A DNA stretch of 64,000 nt from Streptomyces puniciscabiei (GCF_006715785.1 NZ_VFNX01000001.1:3796501-3860500); one strand, 5' to 3'; counted from the first letter of the stretch, positions 25,193-34,003 are shown. A program made the numbers and translations. Notes: generated by a model from the sequence alone, not told the origin.

Positions 25193-25947
25193 GCGCCCAT
25201 TGTCACGGACTTCGGGTCGAAGCCGAACGGCAGCTCCAGCCGGTGCGTGCGCATCAGCTCCTCGTCGGAGAGCAGCGTGCCGGTCGGGCCGTCGGCCGCG
25301 ATGACGCCGTCGCCGAGGATCAGGGAGCGCGGGCACAGCTCCAGGGCGTACGGGAGGTCGTGGGTGACCATGAGGACCGTGACGTCCAGGGAGCGCAGGA
25401 TGTCGGCGAGTTCGCGGCGGGCGGCCGGGTCGAGGTTGGACGACGGCTCGTCGAGGACGAGGATCTCCGGCTCCATGGCGAGCACGGTGGCCAGGGCCAC
25501 GCGCCGGCGCTGACCGAAAGACAGGTGGTGCGGCGGGCGGTCGGCGAGGTCCCGCATGCCGACCCGCTCCAGGGCGGTGTGCACCCGTTCCTCCAGCGCC
25601 GCGCCCTTGATCCCGGCCGCGGCCGGGCCGAACGCGACGTCCTCGCGCACCGTCGGCATGAACAACTGGTCGTCCGGATCCTGGAAGACGATGCCGACCT
25701 TCTGCCGGATCGCGGCCATGTGCCGCTTGCCGACGGGCAGTCCGGCCACCGTCACGGTGCCGGTGCCGCCGCCCAGGATGCCGTTCAGGTGCAGCACCAG
25801 GGTGGTCTTGCCGGCGCCGTTCGGGCCGAGCAGCGCCACTCGTTCCCCGCGGGCGATGGTGAAGTCGACGCCGAACAGGGCCTGGTGGCCGTCGGGGTAG
25901 GCGAAGGCCAGTCCGGCCACTTCCAGCGAAGGTGTCACAGAACCCAT
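25189..25947 (-). CDS. cbiO: Nickel/cobalt ECF transporter ATPase CbiO
   Basis: About 252 residues. ABC signature set: Walker A GPNGAGKTT, Q-loop VFQDPDDQLF, a modified signature LSFGQRRRVA, Walker B EILVLDEPSSNLDP, and H-loop VTHDL. LAFAYPDGHQALFGVDF at the start is typical of CbiO. It powers cation import with CbiQ and CbiM. The ATG at 25947 overlaps the cbiQ end by 13 bases. A GTG at 25938 that shares bases with the cbiQ stop is an equally good start. The end overlaps ohrR by four bases. Confidence 0.94.
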   Translation of the reverse strand: MGSVTPSLEVAGLAFAYPDGHQALFGVDFTIARGERVALLGPNGAGKTTLVLHLNGILGGGTGTVTVAGLPVGKRHMAAIRQKVGIVFQDPDDQLFMPTVREDVAFGPAAAGIKGAALEERVHTALERVGMRDLADRPPHHLSFGQRRRVALATVLAMEPEILVLDEPSSNLDPAARRELADILRSLDVTVLMVTHDLPYALELCPRSLILGDGVIAADGPTGTLLSDEELMRTHRLELPFGFDPKSVTMGA

Positions 25948-26696
25948 CCCCACAGACAGACGACGAGGGCGGCGCAGGGGAGCGTGAGTGCGCGCCGCCA
26001 CTGCGCGCCGGAGGCGGTCACCTCGTCGATGACGGGCATCGACCCGGCGTACCCGCGGCTCACCATGGCCAGGTGCACGCGCTCCCCGCGTTCGTAGGAG
26101 CGGATGAAGAGCGCGCCGGCGGACTTGGCGAGCACGCCCCAGTGCCGGACGCCCTTCGCCTCGAAGCCGCGCGACTCGCGGGCGATCCGCATGCGGCGCA
26201 TCTCGTCGGTGATGAGGTCCCCGTAGCGGATCATGAAGGAGGCGATCTGCACGAGCAGCGGCGGCAGTCCCAACCGCTGCAGACCCGGCAGCAGGTGGCG
26301 CAGCTCGGTGGTGGCGGCCAGCAGCACGGAGGCGGCGACGCCGAGCGTGCCCTTGGCGAGCACGTTCCAGGCGCCCCACAGCCCGTTCACGCCGAGCGGG
26401 AGGCCGAGGACGTGCACCCGCTCGCCCTCCGCCACGAACGGCATGAGCACCGCGAACGCCACGAACGGCACCTCGATCAGCAGCCGCCTGAGCAGGAAAC
26501 GTGCGGGCACGCGCGCGTGGTGCGCGACGAACGCGAGCAGGACGGCGTACGCCGCGAACGCCCCCATCGCCTCGCGCGGGGTCGACACGACGACCACCAC
26601 GAACAGGAAGGCGGCGGCGAGCTTGGTGTGCGGCGGCAGGCCGTGCACGGGCGAGTGCCCGTGCCGGTAGAGCCTGTGCAGATGTCCGGCGCCCAT
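25935..26696 (-). CDS. cbiQ: Nickel/cobalt ECF transporter transmembrane protein CbiQ
   Basis: 253 residues, the coupling (T) component. Several hydrophobic helices, including LAAAFLFVVVVVS and LIEVPFVAFAVLMPFV. The two Ala-Arg-Gly-type coupling motifs appear as RIARESRGFEAKG and HLAMVSRGYAGSMP. Both contact the CbiO grooves. The start ATG at 26696 is one base after the cbiM stop. The frame is open further up but that part is the cbiM end. Confidence 0.93.
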   Translation of the reverse strand: MGAGHLHRLYRHGHSPVHGLPPHTKLAAAFLFVVVVVSTPREAMGAFAAYAVLLAFVAHHARVPARFLLRRLLIEVPFVAFAVLMPFVAEGERVHVLGLPLGVNGLWGAWNVLAKGTLGVAASVLLAATTELRHLLPGLQRLGLPPLLVQIASFMIRYGDLITDEMRRMRIARESRGFEAKGVRHWGVLAKSAGALFIRSYERGERVHLAMVSRGYAGSMPVIDEVTASGAQWRRALTLPCAALVVCLWGWVL

Positions 26697-26697
26697 G

Positions 26698-27753
26698 TCA
26701 GCCGCCCGTGTGGGCCGCGGAGACGTCGTCGGTACGGCGCCTGCGCACGGCCCGGAACACCGCGCTGCCCGCCACGACCGTGACACCGACGCCGATCACG
26801 CCCGCGAGACCGCCGGACAGGCGGGCGTTCGAGACGTCCCTGACGCCGTAGTCGGCGAGCGGGGAGCCGGCGGCGGCGTGCCTCCGCTCCGCCCTGTCGA
26901 TCCCCTTGTCGTGCGCGACCTTCTCCAGCCCGTCGGGGTTCGAGGAGGCGTAGAAGCTCACGAAACCGGCCAGCACCAGCGAGGTGACCAGACCCGTCAT
27001 CCACAGCGCCCGCCGGGAGGTGCGCGCCGCCACAGGCGCCGTGGGCGCCCCTGTGAGCGCCGGAGCGTCCACCAGCGCGCCGTTCACACGCAACTTGAGC
27101 CGCTGTCGCAGGCCGTGCGCGCCGTACACGAGATCCGGGCGCACGGCCATCACCGCGCTCACCGTGAGAGCCGTGATGACGGCCTCCCCCACGCCGATCA
27201 GCAGGTGCACGCCGACCATCGCGGTCGCGACCTTGCCGATGGACACGTCGGTGGTGCCGCCGATCGCATACAGGAGTGTGAAGACGACGGCGGCGGCCGG
27301 CACGGACACCAGAGCGGCGACGAAGGAGGCCACGGTCACCGAGCGCCGCCTGCGGGGCAGGACGGCGAGCAGCGCGCGGAAGACGGCGTACGACACGGCC
27401 GTCGTGGTGATCGCCATGTCGGTGACGTTCACGCCGAGCGCGGTGAGCCCGCCGTCCGCGAACAGCACGCCCTGCATGAGCAGCACCACGGACACGCAGA
27501 GCACACCCGTGTACGGGCCGACCAGGATCGCGGCGAGCGCTCCGCCCAGCAGATGGCCGCTTGTTCCGGCCGCGACGGGGAAGTTGAGCATCTGTACGGC
27601 GAAGATGAACGCCGCCACCAGACCGGCCAGCGGAGCGGTGCGCTCGTCGAGTTCCCGGCGGGCGCCGCGCAGGCTCACCGCGAGGGCGCCGGCGGCGGCC
27701 GCTCCGGTGACGGCGGAGGTGGGGGCGTCGATGAATCCGTCAGGTACATGCAC
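26698..27753 (-). CDS. cbiM: Nickel/cobalt ECF substrate-binding protein CbiM fused to CbiN
   Basis: 351 residues. It begins MHVPDGFIDAPTS, the CbiM N-terminus whose Met-His-x-Pro-Asp-Gly loop, together with the amino group, binds Ni2+ or Co2+. Six or seven helices follow to about residue 210. A linker leads to a CbiN-like unit: a helix (WMTGLVTSLVLAGFVSFYA), an external NPDGLEKVAHDKG segment, LADYGV and a final helix VIGVGVTVVAGSAVF. First gene of cbiMN-cbiQ-cbiO. A Nur-like box lies 20-37 bases before the ATG. No cobalamin riboswitch is seen, so nickel is the more likely cargo. Confidence 0.94.
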   Translation of the reverse strand: MHVPDGFIDAPTSAVTGAAAAGALAVSLRGARRELDERTAPLAGLVAAFIFAVQMLNFPVAAGTSGHLLGGALAAILVGPYTGVLCVSVVLLMQGVLFADGGLTALGVNVTDMAITTTAVSYAVFRALLAVLPRRRRSVTVASFVAALVSVPAAAVVFTLLYAIGGTTDVSIGKVATAMVGVHLLIGVGEAVITALTVSAVMAVRPDLVYGAHGLRQRLKLRVNGALVDAPALTGAPTAPVAARTSRRALWMTGLVTSLVLAGFVSFYASSNPDGLEKVAHDKGIDRAERRHAAAGSPLADYGVRDVSNARLSGGLAGVIGVGVTVVAGSAVFRAVRRRRTDDVSAAHTGG

Positions 27754-27773
27754 CTGGTGATTTTAATATGTTG

Positions 27774-27790
27774 TTGCCAACCCTTTGCAA
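27774..27790. promoter_or_regulatory. Nur-like box before cbiM
   Basis: TTGCCA-N5-TTGCAA at 27774-27790. It fits the TTGCAA-N5-TTGCAA pattern I recall for the nickel-responsive Fur-family repressor Nur of Streptomyces and lies just upstream of cbiM. Confidence 0.6.
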
Positions 27791-27926
27791 GAGAGACAAG
27801 GTCTCGCCGCTCGCCCCGCCGCTCGTCGGCGCGCTCGAAAATGCGTGAATCGGAAAATATGGGACATTAGGGATGAGGCGGATACACAGGTTTCTCAGAG
27901 GTCACCCGGCGTGAAAGGGCGGTCCG

Positions 27927-28265
27927 ATGTCTGTAGTCGAACAGTACGCACGCGCCCACATCGTCACGGACGAGGAGGATCCGGGGGCCGTACCCGTAGT
28001 GCTGCGCTACGACCCCGACTCCGATCCACGGTCGGTCCGGGTGGGCCTGCCCGGACCGCACGAGTGGACGTTCTCGCGCACGCTGCTCGAACGGGGCCTG
28101 CGGGCGCCGGCCGAGAGCGGCGCGGTCCGGGTGTGGCCGTGCGGACGCGTTCAGGCCGTCGTCGAGTTCCACTCCGACAACGGTGTCGAGGTGGTCCAGT
28201 TCGAGTCGAAGACGCTGGTGAGATTTCTGCGCCGGACCTACACGGCGGAGCCGGTACGGGCCTGA
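27927..28265 (+). CDS. ssgE: SsgA-like protein (SsgE type)
   Basis: 112 residues with the SALP core: VPVVLRYDPDSDPRSVRVGLPG, HEWTFSRTLLERGLRAPAESGAVRVWP, and ESKTLVRFLRRTYTAEP at the end. SsgA-like proteins are found only in morphologically complex actinobacteria and guide septum and wall remodelling during sporulation. The lack of extra domains and the neighbouring penicillin-binding protein match SsgE (SCO3158 as I remember), which is linked to spore separation by autolysis. The ATG follows GAAAGGG. It is convergent with the PBP gene. Confidence 0.87.
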   Translation: MSVVEQYARAHIVTDEEDPGAVPVVLRYDPDSDPRSVRVGLPGPHEWTFSRTLLERGLRAPAESGAVRVWPCGRVQAVVEFHSDNGVEVVQFESKTLVRFLRRTYTAEPVRA

Positions 28266-28300
28266 TCAGCCGCCCGTCGCGAACTGATCAGCCGCCCGTC
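28262..28300. repeat. 17-base direct repeat between ssgE and the PBP gene
   Basis: CTGATCAGCCGCCCGTC occurs at 28262-28278 and 28284-28300, exact, period 22. The first copy covers the ssgE stop and the second the PBP stop. Confidence 0.8.
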
Positions 28301-29958
28301 TTCAGCAGGGCCGCCACGATCGGCCCGGCCGTGTCACCGCCGTGACCGCCCGCCTGGACCACGCCCGCGGCGGCGAGATCGCCCTTGAAAGCGGTGAACC
28401 AGCCGTTCGGCTTCTTCTGTCCGTCGACCTCCGCGGAGCCCGTCTTGGCGCCGTAGTCGCCGCTCATCCCTGCCATCGCCTTGGCCGCCGTGCCGTAGTC
28501 CGCCGTGAACCGCATGACGTCCTTCAGCTGGGACTGCGTCGTCGCGGACATGGTGCGCGCGGCCTTCGCCAGCGTCCGGTGGTCCACGTCGGGGGACACC
28601 AGGTACGGCTGGCGGAAGACGCCCGACTCCACCGTGGCCGCCACCGACGCCATGTTCAGCGGGTTCATGCGCACCCCGCCCTGCCCGATCAGTGAGGCAC
28701 CCATCTGCGCGCCGCTCTGCACGGGGACGGAGCCGTCGAAGGACGGGACGCCGATGGCCCAGTTGTCCATGGAGAGGCCGTAGACCTGCTGGGCCTCCTT
28801 CGTCAGGTCGCTGTCCGACAGCTTCGGCGCGAAGTCGATGAAGGCGTTGTTGCAGGAGGCGCCGAAGCTCTGCTTGAACGTGCCCTTCTTGATCTCGGAG
28901 TCGCCGTCGTTGTGGAACGTCCAGCCGGCCAGCTTGTACGTCTTGGGGCAGGGGTGCGAGGCGTCCGGGGTGATGAGCTTCTTCTCGAACAGCATGGTCG
29001 ACGTCACGATCTTCATCGTGGAGCCGGGCGCGAGGGAGCCCTGGAAGCCGACGTTGAAGCCGTGCTCGCTGTTGGCCACCGCGAGGATCTCGCCGGTCGA
29101 GGGCCGTACGACGACCACGGAGGCCTTCGCCCGCTTGCCGACCTGCTGCTCGGCCGCCGCCTGGAAGGTGGGGCTCAGCGTCGTTCGCACCGTGCCCGGC
29201 GTGCCCTTGCTCAGCTCCACCAGCGTCTTGTCGGACAGCCCGGCCTTCTGCGAGGCCTTGCCGCGCACCACGCGCAGCTCCACGCCCGCCTTGCCGCCCG
29301 CGGTCTTGCCGTACTTCTCCCGCAGCCCGTCCAGCACCGGCCCGAGCGAGGGGTACTTGGCGGCGGTCAGCTCGCCGCCGTGGCGGTCCAGCGCCTTGAC
29401 CGGCGGGGTTCCGGACTCGCCGGTGACGAGGGTGTCCCCGTCCCTCAGGTCCGGGTGGACGACCGAGGCGTGCCAGTCGACCAGCGGCTTGCCGTCGCTC
29501 GCCCGCCGCACCACGGTGAAGGAACTGCCGTACACCAGCGGCTTGCTGAGGTCCCGGTAGGCGACCGTCGCCTTGACGGAGAACGGCACCTTGGCGCCCG
29601 TCGGCGTGCCGGCGGTGAGCGTGACGTCCTTCAGGTGGGCGTCCTTGGCGTAGCCGGTCAGCAACTGGGCGGCGGCGGAGGCGTCGTCGGTGGCGGCGGC
29701 CGCCTCACCGACCCTGCCCTGCTGCCACGCGGTGAGGAAGCGGGTGGAGGCCGTGCGGATCTCGGCGGCGCTGAGCGGGCCGGTCCTGACGGCCTTGTGG
29801 TCGGTGGTGGGGGACGTCCGCTCGTCGGCGGCGGCACCGCCGCCGGTCAGCGTGTAGACGGCGAACCCGGCGCCGCCGACGACCAGGGCGATCACCCCGC
29901 CGACCACGGCGGGCGCGGTTGTTCTCCGTCGCTCGGCGACGCGCCTTCTGTTGCCCAC
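28288..29958 (-). CDS. Class B-like penicillin-binding protein (MecA-type N-domain plus transpeptidase)
   Basis: 556 residues from a GTG at 29958 with GGAGGAACTGAGGC upstream. One N-terminal membrane helix (APAVVGGVIALVVGGAGFAVYTL) sits near residue 25. An NTF2-like MecA_N domain follows (STRFLTAWQQGRVGEAAAATDD). The transpeptidase domain has SxxK in PGSTMKIV, SxN in GASCNNAF and KTG in GAKTGSAE, all intact. It cross-links peptidoglycan outside the membrane. Convergent with ssgE, whose product is thought to steer such enzymes. From memory the pair is SCO3157-3158. The upstream 279 bp contain no gene that I can support except the start of the small protein at 30238. Confidence 0.92.
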   Translation of the reverse strand: MGNRRRVAERRRTTAPAVVGGVIALVVGGAGFAVYTLTGGGAAADERTSPTTDHKAVRTGPLSAAEIRTASTRFLTAWQQGRVGEAAAATDDASAAAQLLTGYAKDAHLKDVTLTAGTPTGAKVPFSVKATVAYRDLSKPLVYGSSFTVVRRASDGKPLVDWHASVVHPDLRDGDTLVTGESGTPPVKALDRHGGELTAAKYPSLGPVLDGLREKYGKTAGGKAGVELRVVRGKASQKAGLSDKTLVELSKGTPGTVRTTLSPTFQAAAEQQVGKRAKASVVVVRPSTGEILAVANSEHGFNVGFQGSLAPGSTMKIVTSTMLFEKKLITPDASHPCPKTYKLAGWTFHNDGDSEIKKGTFKQSFGASCNNAFIDFAPKLSDSDLTKEAQQVYGLSMDNWAIGVPSFDGSVPVQSGAQMGASLIGQGGVRMNPLNMASVAATVESGVFRQPYLVSPDVDHRTLAKAARTMSATTQSQLKDVMRFTADYGTAAKAMAGMSGDYGAKTGSAEVDGQKKPNGWFTAFKGDLAAAGVVQAGGHGGDTAGPIVAALLKTGG

Positions 29959-30237
29959 AGCCTCAGTTCCTCCGTGCCTTCCCCAGGATCCCGTAGCCCG
30001 CACACTCCTCAACGACGGCACTCACCTTAAGGTCCCTGCCTCAGCGGGCGATCCCGGCGGCACATCCGTAGCACGCTTGCGACAATCGTCCCGGCCCACG
30101 CGCGGCCCACGCGCCCCCGGCACGCACGCGTGGCGGCCGTGCGCCCCGCGCCGGCGTCCACGGCCATCGGGTAGCGGCAGGTTCGCAGATGGCACGGATC
30201 TTGGGCGCAGATCATCCCATCGTGGTACCAGTTGGAC

Positions 30238-30474
30238 ATGTCTGATGGACGGCGGACGACCGGGTGGTTGCAGTCCCCGGAGGCACGCCGTTGGGTGAGG
30301 TTCGGTTCGGCGGTGCTCGGCTTCGGCGGCGCCGCGGTCGTCGTGCACCTCTGGCTGGGACAGTCATGGCGCGATGTCCTGCTGATGGCCGCTTCGCTGG
30401 CTTTCGTGTGGGTGGTCGTTCGAGAGGCCCTGGAGGGCAGGCGCGGTGGGCGGACCGGGCGGCGGGACCGTTGA
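30238..30474 (+). CDS. Small membrane protein of unknown function
   Basis: 78 residues from the ATG at 30238. A short basic leader (SDGRRTTGWLQSPEARRWVR) precedes two hydrophobic helices, FGSAVLGFGGAAVVVHLWLG and DVLLMAASLAFVWVVV, separated by QSWR. An Arg/Gly-rich tail follows. Codon bias fits this frame. There is no clear ribosome-binding site, so the message may be leaderless. It lies alone between two minus-strand genes. Not recognised. Confidence 0.6.
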   Translation: MSDGRRTTGWLQSPEARRWVRFGSAVLGFGGAAVVVHLWLGQSWRDVLLMAASLAFVWVVVREALEGRRGGRTGRRDR

Positions 30475-30543
30475 AGGCCGGCCGTGGAAAGGGTTCCGCT
30501 TGAAGCTCGCTTTGCGGATGCCGGCAGAACGCCAAGGGTCCGG

Positions 30544-32301
30544 TCAGACCCAGGTGTCCAGCCACATCCGCGACCGCCAGGAGTCGATCGGGATCGCCGT
30601 GCCCGTGTACAGGGGCCAGAAGTAGATGAAGTTCCAGGCGATCAGCAGGACCAGCACGCCCGCCGCCGACGCGCCGATCACGCGGCGGGTGTCGGAGGAG
30701 CCCGGTGGGCCGATGATCGCGCCGATCATCATGGCCACCGCCAGGCACAGGAACGGCAGGAAGACGACGGCGTAGAAGAGGAAGATCGTCCGCTCCTGGT
30801 ACAGGAACCAGGGGAGGTAGCCCGCCGCGATGCCGCACGCGATGGCACCGGCGCGCCAGTCGCGGCGCAGCGCCCACCGCCACAGCACGTACAGGATCGC
30901 GAAGCAGGCCGCCCACCACAGCAGCGGCGTGCCGATGGCCAGCACCTCACGGGCGCACTTCTCGCCCGCGTTCGCCGGGCAGCCGTCGGCGCCGGGGTTC
31001 GGGGACTCGTAGAAGTACGACACCGGACGGCCCAGCACGATCCAGCTCCACGGGTTGGACTGGTAGGTGTGCGGGGAGGTCAGGCCGACGTGGAACTTGT
31101 ACACCTCGTGCTCGTAGTGCCACAGGCTGCGCAGCCAGTCCGGCAGGAAGGTCCAGCTGCCGCCCCTGCCGTCGGTGGCCGCCCAGTTGCGGAAGTAGCC
31201 GCCGGTGCCGTCCGTCGGGGAGAGGATCCAGCCGAGCCAGGAGAGCAGGTAGACGGCGATCGCCACCGGGACCGTCGCCAGGAAGGCGATGCCCGTGTCG
31301 TACTTCACGGCCGCCGCGTACGGGTGCCGGGCGCCGGCCGTCTTCCGGGCGCCGACGTCCCACAGCACCGCCATCACACAGAACGCGACCAGGATGTACA
31401 GGCCGTTCCACTTGGTGCCGATGGCCAGGCCCAGCATCAGCCCGGCCGCCCAGCGCCAGGGGCGCAGGCCGAAGCGGAACGCGTCGGCGACGTGCTCGTC
31501 CGGGCGGACCCGGCCGTCGGCGTCCACGGGCAGGGCCGCGGCCAGCCGTTGCCGTGACCGGTCCCGGTCGACGACCAGACAGCCGAACGCGGCCACCACG
31601 AAGAACATCAGCACGCCGTCGAGCAGCGAGGTCCGGCTCATCACGAAGTGCAGGCCGTCCACCGCCATGAGCGCGCCCGCCAGGCAGCCGAGGAACGTCG
31701 AGCGGAAGACGCGGCGGCCGATACGGCACAGCAGGAGGACGGAGAGCGTCCCCAGCAGCGCCGTCATGAACCGCCAGCCGAACGGGTCGAACCCGAAGAC
31801 CAGTTCGCCGAGCCCGATGACGTACTTGCCGACCGGCGGGTGCACGACGTACGCCGCGTCCGTCGGGATCGTGAGGTGCCCGTGCGTCTGCAGCACCAGG
31901 TCGTTGGCGTTCTTGTCCCAGTTGACCTCGAACCCGCGGTGGACGAGCGCCCAGGCGTCCTTGGCGTAGTACGTCTCGTCGAATATCACCGCGCGCGGGC
32001 TGCCCAGGTTCCAGAACCGCATCAGGCCCGCCATCAGCGTCACCAGCAGCGGCCCGCCCCAGCCCGACCAGCGGGTGATCCGCTCGGCGAGGACCGGCGG
32101 CACGCCGAGCACCTGCCACAGCCGGGGGCTCGGCTCGGCGTACGGGGGCACCAGCCGGTCGCGTACGTCGCCCGAGGGCGCGTCCTTCGCCGGTACGTAT
32201 CCGAATCGGCGCAGCCGCTGCTGCCACGACGGCCGCTGGTCGTGCGGCGCCTGGCCCTGCCGGAGGTCCATGGAGGACGCGGTACTGGTCACCCGCGCCA
32301 T
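30544..32301 (-). CDS. pmt: Dolichyl-phosphate-mannose-protein mannosyltransferase
   Basis: 585 residues, GT39 family. It transfers mannose from polyprenyl phosphate to Ser/Thr of proteins leaving through the Sec path. The signature IFDETYYAKDAWAL, with the catalytic Asp-Glu in the first external loop, is near residue 110. About eleven membrane helices follow, including VHPPVGKYVIGLGELVFG, WAAGLMLGLAIGTKWNGLY and the C-terminal LPFLCLAVAMMIGAIIG. Start at the ATG 32301; Met 32271 is also possible. The first about 80 residues are cytosolic and charged. It is divergent from rsmI with about 145 bp between. In S. coelicolor Pmt is known to glycosylate lipoproteins and the phage phiC31 receptor. 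Confidence 0.92.
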   Translation of the reverse strand: MARVTSTASSMDLRQGQAPHDQRPSWQQRLRRFGYVPAKDAPSGDVRDRLVPPYAEPSPRLWQVLGVPPVLAERITRWSGWGGPLLVTLMAGLMRFWNLGSPRAVIFDETYYAKDAWALVHRGFEVNWDKNANDLVLQTHGHLTIPTDAAYVVHPPVGKYVIGLGELVFGFDPFGWRFMTALLGTLSVLLLCRIGRRVFRSTFLGCLAGALMAVDGLHFVMSRTSLLDGVLMFFVVAAFGCLVVDRDRSRQRLAAALPVDADGRVRPDEHVADAFRFGLRPWRWAAGLMLGLAIGTKWNGLYILVAFCVMAVLWDVGARKTAGARHPYAAAVKYDTGIAFLATVPVAIAVYLLSWLGWILSPTDGTGGYFRNWAATDGRGGSWTFLPDWLRSLWHYEHEVYKFHVGLTSPHTYQSNPWSWIVLGRPVSYFYESPNPGADGCPANAGEKCAREVLAIGTPLLWWAACFAILYVLWRWALRRDWRAGAIACGIAAGYLPWFLYQERTIFLFYAVVFLPFLCLAVAMMIGAIIGPPGSSDTRRVIGASAAGVLVLLIAWNFIYFWPLYTGTAIPIDSWRSRMWLDTWV

Positions 32302-32446
32302 GGTAGGGAACCGTGCTGTGCGAGTCCCGTGCATGTGGGGTACCGGTCGCGACACGGTCGTCCCGCCGGGCCCGGAGGGCCGGCCGTCCGCGGTGCTCGT
32401 CGGCACGTCGGACGGGCTGTCAGTGGTTCCTGCGAGGATGGGGAGC

Positions 32447-33295
32447 GTGACTGGAACCCTTGTCCTCGCAGGCACCCCCATCGGCGACATCGCGGACGCG
32501 CCGCCCCGGCTGGCGGAGGAGCTCGCCGGCGCCGACGTGGTCGCCGCCGAGGACACCCGGCGGCTGCGCCGGCTCACCCAGGCCCTCGGCGTCACACCCA
32601 AGGGCCGCGTCGTGTCGTACTTCGAGGGCAACGAGTCCGCGCGTACGCCGGAGCTGGTCGAGGAACTGCTCGGCGGCGCGCGCGTGCTGCTCGTGACCGA
32701 CGCCGGGATGCCGTCCGTCTCCGACCCGGGCTACCGGCTGGTCGCGGCCGCGGTCGAGAAGGACATCCGGGTCACCGCCGTACCGGGGCCGTCCGCCGTG
32801 CTCACCGCGCTCGCGCTGTCCGGGCTGCCCGTGGACCGCTTCTGCTTCGAGGGCTTCCTGCCCCGCAAGGCCGGCGAGCGCCTGTCCCGGCTGAAGGAGG
32901 TCGCGGCCGAGCGGCGCACCCTGGTCTACTTCGAGGCCCCGCACCGGCTCGACGACACCCTCGCCGCCATGGCCGAGGTCTTCGGCGCGGACCGGCGGGC
33001 CGCCGTGTGCCGGGAGCTGACCAAGACGTACGAGGAGGTACGGCGCGGCCCGCTGGCCGAGCTGGCGGAATGGGCCGCGGAAGGCGTCCGGGGGGAGATC
33101 ACCGTGGTGGTCGAGGGGGCGCCGCAGGCCGCACCGGAGGAACTCGGCGCGGAGGAGCTCGTACGGCGGGTACGCGCGCGTGAGGAGGCGGGGGAGCGGC
33201 GCAAGGAGGCCATCGCCGCGGTGGCCGTGGAGGCGGGGCTGCCGAAGAGAGTGGTCTTCGATGCCGTTGTGGCCGCGAAGCGTTCGGGTGACTGA
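32447..33295 (+). CDS. rsmI: 16S rRNA (cytidine-1402 2'-O) methyltransferase
   Basis: 282 residues. SAM-dependent methylase of the tetrapyrrole-methylase fold: LVLAGTPIGDI at the N-terminus, AAEDTRRLRRL, SYFEGNE, LVTDAGMPSVSDPGYRLV, AVPGPSAVLTALALSGL, FEGFLPRK and YFEAPHRL are all in order. It modifies C1402 in the decoding centre of the small ribosomal subunit. The GTG at 32447 has GAGG 9 bases before; an ATG at 32438 is in frame. The C-terminal part (REEAGERRKEAIAAVAVE) is a basic helix as in other family members. Confidence 0.94.
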   Translation: MTGTLVLAGTPIGDIADAPPRLAEELAGADVVAAEDTRRLRRLTQALGVTPKGRVVSYFEGNESARTPELVEELLGGARVLLVTDAGMPSVSDPGYRLVAAAVEKDIRVTAVPGPSAVLTALALSGLPVDRFCFEGFLPRKAGERLSRLKEVAAERRTLVYFEAPHRLDDTLAAMAEVFGADRRAAVCRELTKTYEEVRRGPLAELAEWAAEGVRGEITVVVEGAPQAAPEELGAEELVRRVRAREEAGERRKEAIAAVAVEAGLPKRVVFDAVVAAKRSGD

Positions 33296-33507
33296 CGGGT
33301 CTCCTCCCGGTCCTCCCAGCCTTCATACCCCCTCTGAGCAGGGCTGTTCTCGGGTGAGCGAGCGGGCCATGGGACGGCAAAGGGCTGTCGCCGATGGCAA
33401 AGGGAAACGGGGCCGACCGGGGCCTTTTCGGCAAGGAAGACTCAAATCGCCTCCAACACTCGACAGCCCTCGTGCGTTCGGCCTGGTGAAGGCGTCCACT
33501 GGTTGAA

Positions 33508-33530
33508 GAGCGCCCCGTTGCGGGGCGCTC
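33508..33530 (+). terminator. Hairpin in front of the zinc-ribbon protein gene
   Basis: Perfect 10-bp stem GAGCGCCCCG/CGGGGCGCTC with a TTG loop, 25 bases before the ATG at 33555 and just before its GAGGAG sequence. It is either the end of the upstream transcript or a leader attenuator. Confidence 0.5.
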
Positions 33531-33554
33531 GTCCAGCGGAACAGAGGAGCTGGC

Positions 33555-33956
33555 ATGAGCGAGATCGCAGGGCAGACCGGCCTCCGTGGCACGCCTTCAG
33601 CCGTCGTTCACGAGTCGTACTCGTTCGCCTGCATGCGATGCGGGCACGGCTGGGAGCAGTCGTACGAGATAGAGCACCACACGGACGCCGACGGGCACGA
33701 GTTCGTGCTGTACGTGGCCGACGGCCGGGTCGTGCCGTCGCCGCTGAGCCGGCCCAGCTGCCTCAACTGCGACGGTCACGTCGTGCGGATCATGCGCGCC
33801 GGGCAGGTCTCGTCGGTGCGGGGCACCGCCGAGCGGCACCACGCCGTGCCGCAGGCCGGCCCGGTCGAGGCGCCCCAGGTGCCCACGGAGCCCGGCGAAC
33901 CGCACCACTGGCACCTGTCCGATCTCCTGCACGCGTTCCAGCGCAAGGCCGGCTGA
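33555..33956 (+). CDS. Zinc-ribbon protein of unknown function
   Basis: 133 residues from the ATG at 33555 with GAGGAGCTGGC upstream. Residues about 20-75 hold two CxxC pairs, CMRC and CLNC, framing a beta-rich stretch (SYEIEHHTDADGHEFVLYVADG), so one zinc ion is likely bound. The C-terminal third has several His (RHHAVPQ, HHWHLSDLLHAFQRKAG) and may form a helix. No catalytic motif is seen. The protein is conserved in Streptomyces as I recall. It lies between rsmI and tatD, in the position where metG sits in many actinobacteria. Confidence 0.8.
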   Translation: MSEIAGQTGLRGTPSAVVHESYSFACMRCGHGWEQSYEIEHHTDADGHEFVLYVADGRVVPSPLSRPSCLNCDGHVVRIMRAGQVSSVRGTAERHHAVPQAGPVEAPQVPTEPGEPHHWHLSDLLHAFQRKAG

Positions 33957-34003
33957 GCGGAACGCCGGCCGGTGCGGGCATGCCCCTTTCGTAGGATCGG
34001 GGC

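Noticed and set aside
27754..27926. Cobalamin riboswitch before cbiM
   Set aside because: The gap is 173 bp shared with ssgE and no B12-box-like sequence is visible; a Nur-like box explains regulation better.
30264..30503. Alternative frame over the small membrane protein
   Set aside because: Arg/Gly-rich, no membrane pattern; the frame from 30238 has helices and better codon bias.
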